A DNA stretch of 64,000 bases. It comes from Acinetobacter lwoffii. Its GTDB lineage: Bacteria > Pseudomonadota > Gammaproteobacteria > Pseudomonadales > Moraxellaceae. The notes beneath the pieces are model-generated. The model had not been told where the DNA came from. It was given only the letters and a program-made list of their open reading frames with translations, and searched no databases. The stretch is from assembly GCF_015602705.1 (NCBI RefSeq), contig NZ_CP059081.1:2489702-2553701 (forward strand), read 5' to 3'. A program made the translations under genes and the position numbers. Below, piece after piece: positions 59,199-64,000 of the stretch; position 1 is the stretch's first letter; every line of letters begins with the position of its first letter.

Positions 59199-60419
59199 GT
59201 GTCTAAATCAGTATTAGTTATTAATTGTGGCTCTTCTTCAATCAAGTTTGCATTACTTCTTGAGGAGCAGAATTTCCGTATTCATGGTTTAGCTGAGAAC
59301 TTAGGCACAGAGAATGCTCGCATTAAAGGCGTGACGGTTGGCAATGAGCCGGTCGATATCCACATTCCATTTGCTGACCACAAAAAAGCACTCGAAGTGG
59401 GTCTGGAACGTCTGGCCAACTACCGTCCGGATGCGATCGGTCACCGTGTCGTACATGGTGGCAGCCTGACCAAGGCTGAATTGATCAATGACGAAATTAT
59501 TGAAAAAATTCGTGAAGCAACGCCGCTTGCACCATTACACAATCCGGCACACCTGATTGGTATTGAAGCTACCAAACGTTTATTCCCGGAATTACCACAG
59601 GTTGCGGTATTTGATACTGCCTTCCACCAAACCATGCCAGCGCATGCTTATCGTTATGCCCTACCGAAATTCCTATATACCGCCCATGGTGTACGTCGCT
59701 ATGGTTTCCACGGGACGAGTCATGCCTATGTTTCAGAGCGCGGTTCTGAACTGGCAGGCAGTTTCAAACAAGGTGGCTGGTTAACCGCGCATCTGGGTAA
59801 TGGTAGCTCGACCTGTGCCGTGTGGAATGGGAAAAGTGTAGATACCTCAATGGGCTTAACCCCGCTTGAAGGCATTGTTATGGGCACACGCAGTGGCGAT
59901 GTTGATCCAAGTCTGCACAGCTTCCTGGCGAAAAACCTAGGTTGGGACATTTATAAAATTGACAAGATGCTGAATAGCCAAAGTGGTCTTTTGGGCTTGT
60001 CTGATCTGTCCAATGACATGCGTACGCTGATTGAAGCTTCAGAACAAGGCAATGAAGATGCCACACTGGCGATTGAAGTATTCTGCTACCGTTTAGCTAA
60101 GTCTCTGGCAGCGTTGAGCTGTGGTCTGCCACGTCTTGATGGTCTGTTCTTCACTGGCGGCATTGGCGAAAACTCAGCGTATATCCGCGAAAAAACCATG
60201 ACTTACCTGCCTCATTTCGGTTTCAGTCTGGATAAAAATGCCAATAATGAGCTGAAACGCGGTACCGAAGGCCGAATTGATTCAGGTACAGGCCCACAAA
60301 TCTGGGTAGTGCCAACAGATGAAGAAGGCCGTATTGCCCGGGAAGTTCAAAGTGTGGTTGAACTTGAAGTGGAGCGCAATACTGCAAAAAAGTCTCAAGC
60401 TGAGGTAATGCCTGCATAA
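59199..60419 (+). CDS. ackA: Acetate kinase (AckA)
   Basis: Interconverts acetyl phosphate and acetate with ADP/ATP, in acetate overflow and uptake. The 406-residue protein starts at GTG 59199. It has the phosphate-binding [54 protein letters not shown] (catalytic His and Arg), [12 protein letters not shown] and [14 protein letters not shown]. Slight C-terminal extension. pta follows 55 bases downstream, so the two form one acetyl-CoA to acetate operon. Confidence 0.97.
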   Translation: MSKSVLVINCGSSSIKFALLLEEQNFRIHGLAENLGTENARIKGVTVGNEPVDIHIPFADHKKALEVGLERLANYRPDAIGHRVVHGGSLTKAELINDEIIEKIREATPLAPLHNPAHLIGIEATKRLFPELPQVAVFDTAFHQTMPAHAYRYALPKFLYTAHGVRRYGFHGTSHAYVSERGSELAGSFKQGGWLTAHLGNGSSTCAVWNGKSVDTSMGLTPLEGIVMGTRSGDVDPSLHSFLAKNLGWDIYKIDKMLNSQSGLLGLSDLSNDMRTLIEASEQGNEDATLAIEVFCYRLAKSLAALSCGLPRLDGLFFTGGIGENSAYIREKTMTYLPHFGFSLDKNANNELKRGTEGRIDSGTGPQIWVVPTDEEGRIAREVQSVVELEVERNTAKKSQAEVMPA

Positions 60420-60474
60420 GCAGGCTTTAGCTTCTTTTTCACTGATTTTTATTATTCTGCGACTGACATAATTT

Positions 60475-62613
60475 ATGAAAACAATTTTATTGGTTCCCAC
60501 GGGGGAAGGCGTAGGCTTAACTTCTGCATGTTTGGGCCTGATTTATGCACTGGAATGCCAAGGGGTAAAAGCTGGTTTCCTGAAACCTTTTGCCCAGGAA
60601 TTGAATGAAATCGAAGACCGCACCACGGCTTTGTATCGTCATATTTCTCAAAGTGAAACGGTTGAACCTATCCGTTATAGCAAAGTCTTGCAGCAGATCA
60701 ATCTGGATGAACAGGATGAATTGCTTGAAGAAGCGGTGCGTCTGCATCGTCAAATTGCTAAACAGCATGACCTAATTATTGTCGAAGGGCTGTTGCCAAA
60801 TACTCAGGACAGTTTTGCCGATGATTTGAATGCTTCACTGGCACAAGCACTGGATGCCAAAGTTATTGTCGTCAGCAATGCCAATATTCAGCAGCCAAGC
60901 CAAACCGCAGATAAAGTTGAACATCAGCTGCGTAATTTTGGTGGCGCTAGCTCTACCCGCCTTGCGGGCATCATGTTGATGCGCACCAAAGGCCTGCCTG
61001 AAGAATCTGCGCAGATTCCTGTCACGCTGAATCCGGATTTACGCCTTAAAGCTGAAACCGCCGAATTTATCACCGCCATTCAGCAGACGCATCCGCATAT
61101 TGGCTCTGAAAAATTACCAGTGATTGGCTTGGTGCCTTTCAGTAAAACCTTAAGTGTGCCGCGCATGTCTGATCTGGCTGCACATATTTCTGCCTACTGG
61201 ATTAACGAAGGCGAAGCCAAACAGCGCCGTGTACAACATAGCAGCCTGATTTCAGCCAATATTGAACATGAATTGCATAAATTTGTGGCTGGCGAATTAA
61301 TTATTAGTGCCTCTGACCGGATTGACGTATTACTGGCAAGTAGTCTGGCCAGCAGTAATGGGATTCCTTTGGCCGGTCTGGTGCTGACTGAACATCAACA
61401 GCCAAATGATCATGTACTGGAATTCTGTCAAGCTGCCATCAAGCAAGGTTTACCGATTTTACATACGCCACTTAGCACTTTTGAAACCGCACAAAAACTG
61501 GCAAATCTCAGCAATGAAATTCCAGTGGATGATACCGAACGTGCAGATCAGGTGACACGTTTTGTTTCAAGCCATATCAATCCGGAATGGCTGAATCAAA
61601 TGTTGAATGGTTCTTATAAGCCACGTCTGTCACCTTCCGCTTTCCGTCATGAACTGGTACAGAAATCGATTGCTGCGAAAAAACGTATTGTACTGCCAGA
61701 GGGTGATGAACCGCGTACCGTACAGGCTGCGGCCATTTGTCAGGCGCGTGGTATTGCACAGTGTATTTTGCTGGCCAAGCCTGAAGCTGTGCTAGAAGTA
61801 GCCAAAGCTCGCGGTATTGAATTGCCTGAAGATCTGGAAATTCTTGATCCGGATCTGGTGCGTGAAAACTACATCGACAAGATGGTGGAGCTGCGTAAAG
61901 GCAAGCTCAACGAACTACAGGCCCGTGAACAACTGCAAGATACAGTAGTACTTGGCACCATGATGCTGGCACTGGATCAAGTCGATGGCCTGGTTTCTGG
62001 TGCAGTACATACCACAGCAAATACGGTACGTCCTGCTTTTCAGCTGATCAAGACTGCTCCAGATTATTCTCTGGTATCTTCCGTATTCTTTATGCTGTTG
62101 CCAGATGAAGTCTATGTGTATGGTGACTGTGCGATCAATCCGGACCCTGATGCAGAACAGCTGGCCGAAATTGCAATCCAGTCCGCCGATTCTGCCAAAG
62201 CCTTTGGTATAGATCCACGCATTGCCATGATTTCCTATTCGACGGGAACTTCCGGTACCGGCGCAGATGTGGAAAAAGTCGCTGAAGCCACACGGATTGC
62301 CAAAGAACGCCGCCCTGACCTGCTGATTGATGGTCCATTACAATATGATGCAGCATCTGTAGAAAGTGTAGGTCGCCAAAAGGCACCTGATTCACAAGTG
62401 GCTGGACGTGCCAATGTATTTATTTTCCCGGATCTGAACACCGGTAACACTACTTATAAAGCGGTTCAACGCGCTGCCAATGTAGTCAGTGTTGGACCAA
62501 TGCTGCAAGGCTTGAATAAGCCGGTCAATGACCTGTCGCGTGGTGCCTTGGTCGATGACATCGTGTTTACCATTGCCTTAACCGCGATTCAGGCCGAGCA
62601 GCAAGAAGCTTAA
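60475..62613 (+). CDS. pta: Phosphate acetyltransferase (Pta)
   Basis: Interconverts acetyl-CoA and acetyl phosphate. The 712-residue long form has an N-terminal P-loop-like regulatory domain (ILLVPTGEGVGLTSACLGLIYAL), a DRTGG domain in the middle, and the catalytic PTA/PTB domain from about residue 385 (IAAKKRIVLPEGDEPRTVQAAAI, GAVHTTANTVRPAFQLIKT, ISYSTGTSGTGADVEKV). With ackA it controls the acetyl-phosphate pool, which can also phosphorylate response regulators. Confidence 0.97.
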   Translation: MKTILLVPTGEGVGLTSACLGLIYALECQGVKAGFLKPFAQELNEIEDRTTALYRHISQSETVEPIRYSKVLQQINLDEQDELLEEAVRLHRQIAKQHDLIIVEGLLPNTQDSFADDLNASLAQALDAKVIVVSNANIQQPSQTADKVEHQLRNFGGASSTRLAGIMLMRTKGLPEESAQIPVTLNPDLRLKAETAEFITAIQQTHPHIGSEKLPVIGLVPFSKTLSVPRMSDLAAHISAYWINEGEAKQRRVQHSSLISANIEHELHKFVAGELIISASDRIDVLLASSLASSNGIPLAGLVLTEHQQPNDHVLEFCQAAIKQGLPILHTPLSTFETAQKLANLSNEIPVDDTERADQVTRFVSSHINPEWLNQMLNGSYKPRLSPSAFRHELVQKSIAAKKRIVLPEGDEPRTVQAAAICQARGIAQCILLAKPEAVLEVAKARGIELPEDLEILDPDLVRENYIDKMVELRKGKLNELQAREQLQDTVVLGTMMLALDQVDGLVSGAVHTTANTVRPAFQLIKTAPDYSLVSSVFFMLLPDEVYVYGDCAINPDPDAEQLAEIAIQSADSAKAFGIDPRIAMISYSTGTSGTGADVEKVAEATRIAKERRPDLLIDGPLQYDAASVESVGRQKAPDSQVAGRANVFIFPDLNTGNTTYKAVQRAANVVSVGPMLQGLNKPVNDLSRGALVDDIVFTIALTAIQAEQQEA

Positions 62614-62636
62614 TACTTCTTGAATTTAAGTTTTCC

Positions 62637-62670
62637 AAACCATCTGATTGAAAAATCAGGTGGTTTTTTT
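62637..62670 (+). terminator. Rho-independent terminator after pta
   Basis: AAACCATCTGATT pairs with AATCAGGTGGTTT (one T-G pair) over a four-base loop, followed by a T run. Confidence 0.92.
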
Positions 62671-62736
62671 ATAAAAAAACACTCATAGCTTCAATAAATT
62701 CAGCACGCGATCATTATCTCGTTTTAATAAACAATA

Positions 62737-62765
62737 AAAATGCCAGTCTTTCGAACTGGCATTTT
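62737..62765 (-). terminator. Rho-independent terminator after the DUF2171 gene
   Basis: An eleven-base stem (AAAATGCCAGT with ACTGGCATTTT) with a seven-base loop is followed on the minus strand by TTTATTG, 80 bases past the stop. Confidence 0.85.
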
Positions 62766-62844
62766 CAACGGTTATTCATAAAGTCTGTGACATAAAAAAT
62801 TAAGCTGAAGCAGCCCTGCTTTTCAGTCCACTAACTTTAATTTC

Positions 62845-63084
62845 TTATAAGGTAGTCCACTCTTTACGTACCTCTTCCGCAGTTTTATTGAGCACGACGC
62901 TATCGTCTTTGATTTCACTTACCCAACTCAAGGGAATCAGATGATGCTCATTATTTTCATCATCACTTCTTGTTAATTTAATTGAATCCTGACCTTCTAA
63001 ATGGTCCACCTTCCCGACTTGAGTACCACATGAAGCAATGACTGAAGCATGTTCTTTAATATCACTTGCATTAAAATTGTTCAT
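62845..63084 (-). CDS. DUF2171 domain-containing protein
   Basis: A 79-residue soluble protein matching the DUF2171 family: IKEHASVIASCGTQVGKVDHLEGQDSIKLTR, then HHLIPLSWVSEI, and the ending VVLNKTAEEVRKEW. The fold is related to PRC-barrel domains, short beta barrels found in RNA- and stress-related proteins; no biochemical role is established. A 26-base dyad lies just upstream of its start and an octanucleotide repeat about 180 bases upstream. Single gene with its own terminator. Confidence 0.88.
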   Translation of the reverse strand: MNNFNASDIKEHASVIASCGTQVGKVDHLEGQDSIKLTRSDDENNEHHLIPLSWVSEIKDDSVVLNKTAEEVRKEWTTL

Positions 63085-63093
63085 TCTACTTGC

Positions 63094-63119
63094 CTGTTTC
63101 TAGAAGTTGAGAGAAACAG
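63094..63119 (-). promoter_or_regulatory. Dyad CTGTTTCT-N10-AGAAACAG before the DUF2171 gene
   Basis: A perfect eight-base inverted repeat with a ten-base spacer ends ten bases before the start codon. It may be an operator or a 5'-UTR hairpin; nothing identifies a regulator. Confidence 0.4.
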
Positions 63120-63263
63120 TCTAAGCAATAAAAAATGCCGCATGTGTAAGGGTTTTCAGGCTTTGAGTTTTTCTGGGTTAAAAATGTAAATGGTCAACAT
63201 GGCTTGAGTAAGCTATAGGAGAGATGCTTTTTAAATTTGAGTTTTCAAATATTTTTATAACTG

Positions 63264-63386
63264 GATTTGAAGATTTGAAGATTTGAAGATTTGAAGATTT
63301 GAAGATTTGAAGATTTGAAGATTTGAAGATTTGAAGATTTGAAGATTTGAAGATTTGAAGATTTGAAGATTTGAAGATTTGAAGAT
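63264..63386. repeat. Perfect octanucleotide tandem repeat, about 15.4 copies of GATTTGAA
   Basis: An unbroken array of the 8-bp unit from 63264 to 63386 with no sequence variation. It lies between the end of the 28-residue gene and the upstream region of the DUF2171 gene. Because the period is not a multiple of three, frames through it rotate. Perfect arrays of this length usually change copy number by slipped-strand replication. Confidence 0.95.
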
Positions 63387-63404
63387 AGGTTAATTTTTTA
63401 TGTC

Positions 63405-63443
63405 TTAAAATAAAAAAGAAGATAAAGCTTAGGCTTGATCTTC
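63405..63443 (-). terminator. Rho-independent terminator overlapping the end of the 28-residue gene
   Basis: GAAGAT and ATCTTC arms with AAGC/GCTT inside (63418-63443) and a central mismatch enclose the stop codon region. On the minus strand TTTTTTATTTTA follows. Confidence 0.8.
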
Positions 63444-63515
63444 TTTCTGACCGTACATCCAAGTTGCAGCGATATATACACAAAAACCAGCTGCCATCAA
63501 AATACCTGTAACCAT
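63429..63515 (-). CDS. Predicted 28-residue single-helix membrane peptide
   Basis: A short frame encodes MVTGILMAAGFCVYIAATWM followed by YGQKEDQA. It has one hydrophobic helix (about 3-20) and a charged C-terminus. A good ribosome-binding site (GGGAG, about nine bases before the ATG) precedes it, and its last codons form the stem of a strong terminator. That combination is hard to explain by chance. It does not match the CydX or KdpF micro-proteins by sequence. It is divergent from the fumarase gene. Function unknown; a stabilising subunit of a membrane complex is one possibility. Confidence 0.6.
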   Translation of the reverse strand: MVTGILMAAGFCVYIAATWMYGQKEDQA

Positions 63516-63842
63516 TGTTAGGATCTCCCGTTTCAATAGCTGCATTATGTAAAAGTTTTATGACAGTTATATGACAATCTGATTTTTTATTAAATTTTAA
63601 ATAAACAATAAAATTCAATTACTTGAGAAAAAATCATCAAAATTATGCATATTTTTTATCTGAAATATGACACTGAATATGACAACTGGCTATCATATTT
63701 GACCCATTGAATAGCTAAAGTGCTTGCTCAGATTGCTTAAACTATAAACTTTCGGCCAATGCTCGCCCAAAATGCCCACAACCCGATTCTTTTGTCTTAT
63801 AATTTAGCCCGCTAGCTATCAGCCCGCTCAAGAGATATTTGT
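63516..63842. other. Divergent intergenic region between the 28-residue gene and fumarase
   Basis: About 330 bases. A TATAAT hexamer at 63798-63803 on the plus strand lies 40 bases before the fumarase ATG and could be its -10 box; no good -35 was found. The left part is AT-rich and must hold the micro-gene promoter. Confidence 0.45.
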
Positions 63843-64000
63843 ATGACAACTATTATCAAGCAAGATGACTTGATCACATCGGTTAAAGATGCGCTTCAGT
63901 TCATTTCTTACTATCACCCACAAGACTTTATCCAAGCGATGAGCCGTGCGTATGATCGTGAAGAGAACAAAGCTGCTAAAGATGCGATCGCACAAATCTT
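63843..64000 (+). CDS. fumA: Class I fumarate hydratase, 5' fragment
   Basis: The first 52 residues are visible (MTTIIKQDDLITSVKDALQF, ISYYHPQDFIQAMSRAY, EENKAAKDAIAQI). This is the N-terminal alpha domain of the [4Fe-4S] class I fumarases, which hydrate fumarate to malate in the TCA cycle. The cluster cysteines lie beyond the right edge. Class I enzymes for tartrate share the fold, so the assignment rests on the N-terminal match alone. Confidence 0.85.
   Translation, partial: MTTIIKQDDLITSVKDALQFISYYHPQDFIQAMSRAYDREENKAAKDAIAQI

Noticed and set aside
63264..63386. CRISPR array
   Set aside because: The units are eight bases long, directly adjacent and have no spacers.
63178..63618. A 146-codon minus-strand open frame running through the octanucleotide repeat
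   Set aside because: The repeat unit has no stop on that strand, so the frame stays open by default. The translated repeat is low-complexity, there is no ribosome-binding site, and it covers the better-supported 28-codon gene in another frame.

Overview
The window looks like chromosomal DNA of an Acinetobacter-type gammaproteobacterium (Moraxellaceae). This is inferred from moderate, AT-leaning composition, the protein sequences, and gene neighbourhoods such as panC-panB-folK-pcnB, rlmN-pilF-rodZ-ispG-hisS-yfgM-bamB-der, ilvI-ilvN-ilvC and ackA-pta. No database search was possible, so genus level is the limit. Both edges cut genes: panC at the left and a class I fumarase gene at the right. 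I saw no rRNA, tRNA, intact insertion sequence, prophage or CRISPR array.

Layout: 1-4.7 kb (minus strand) holds pantothenate and folate synthesis, poly(A) polymerase, a ComEA-like competence protein and MazG. 4.8-6.3 kb holds an SDR oxidoreductase and a phosphopantetheinyl transferase. 6.4-16 kb (minus) is a conserved housekeeping block: iscX, ndk, rlmN, pilF, a RodZ-like gene, ispG, hisS, yfgM, bamB and der. 16-17.9 kb has a GT4 glycosyltransferase and a PAP2 phosphatase. 18.2-22.3 kb is a visibly AT-rich chaperone-usher pilus operon of the archaic (spore-coat-U, Csu-like) kind. It is followed by 1.2 kb of very AT-rich non-coding DNA that ends in a decayed second copy of the ilvC 3' end. 23.5-26.8 kb is the branched-chain amino acid operon.

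27.5-32.4 kb (plus) holds a DUF4124 protein, leuS, lptE and holA. 32.5-37.3 kb is a complete MacA-MacB-outer-membrane-factor export operon. 37.3-45.4 kb mixes a Sel1-repeat protein, tcdA, orn, rsgA, rhodanese-grxC-secB, fabI and a TatD nuclease. 45.4-49.0 kb has two paralogous RsiV-like lipoproteins and prfC. 49.1-51.0 kb is an MHYT-GGDEF-EAL cyclic-di-GMP gene split by one in-frame amber codon. 51.4-57.2 kb has prc, nagZ, a methyltransferase and an alpha/beta-hydrolase with a PilZ-like tail. 57.5-62.6 kb has proA, ackA and pta. The right end holds a DUF2171 gene, an octanucleotide tandem repeat and a 28-codon membrane-peptide gene that ends inside its own terminator.

Most genes are core metabolism and envelope assembly (BamB, LptE, SecB, Prc, NagZ). 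The accessory signals worth attention are the minimal pilus locus with its ilvC scar, the interrupted cyclic-di-GMP gene, the hydrolase-PilZ fusion, the possibly iron-linked Mac exporter, and the repeat plus micro-gene beside fumarase.
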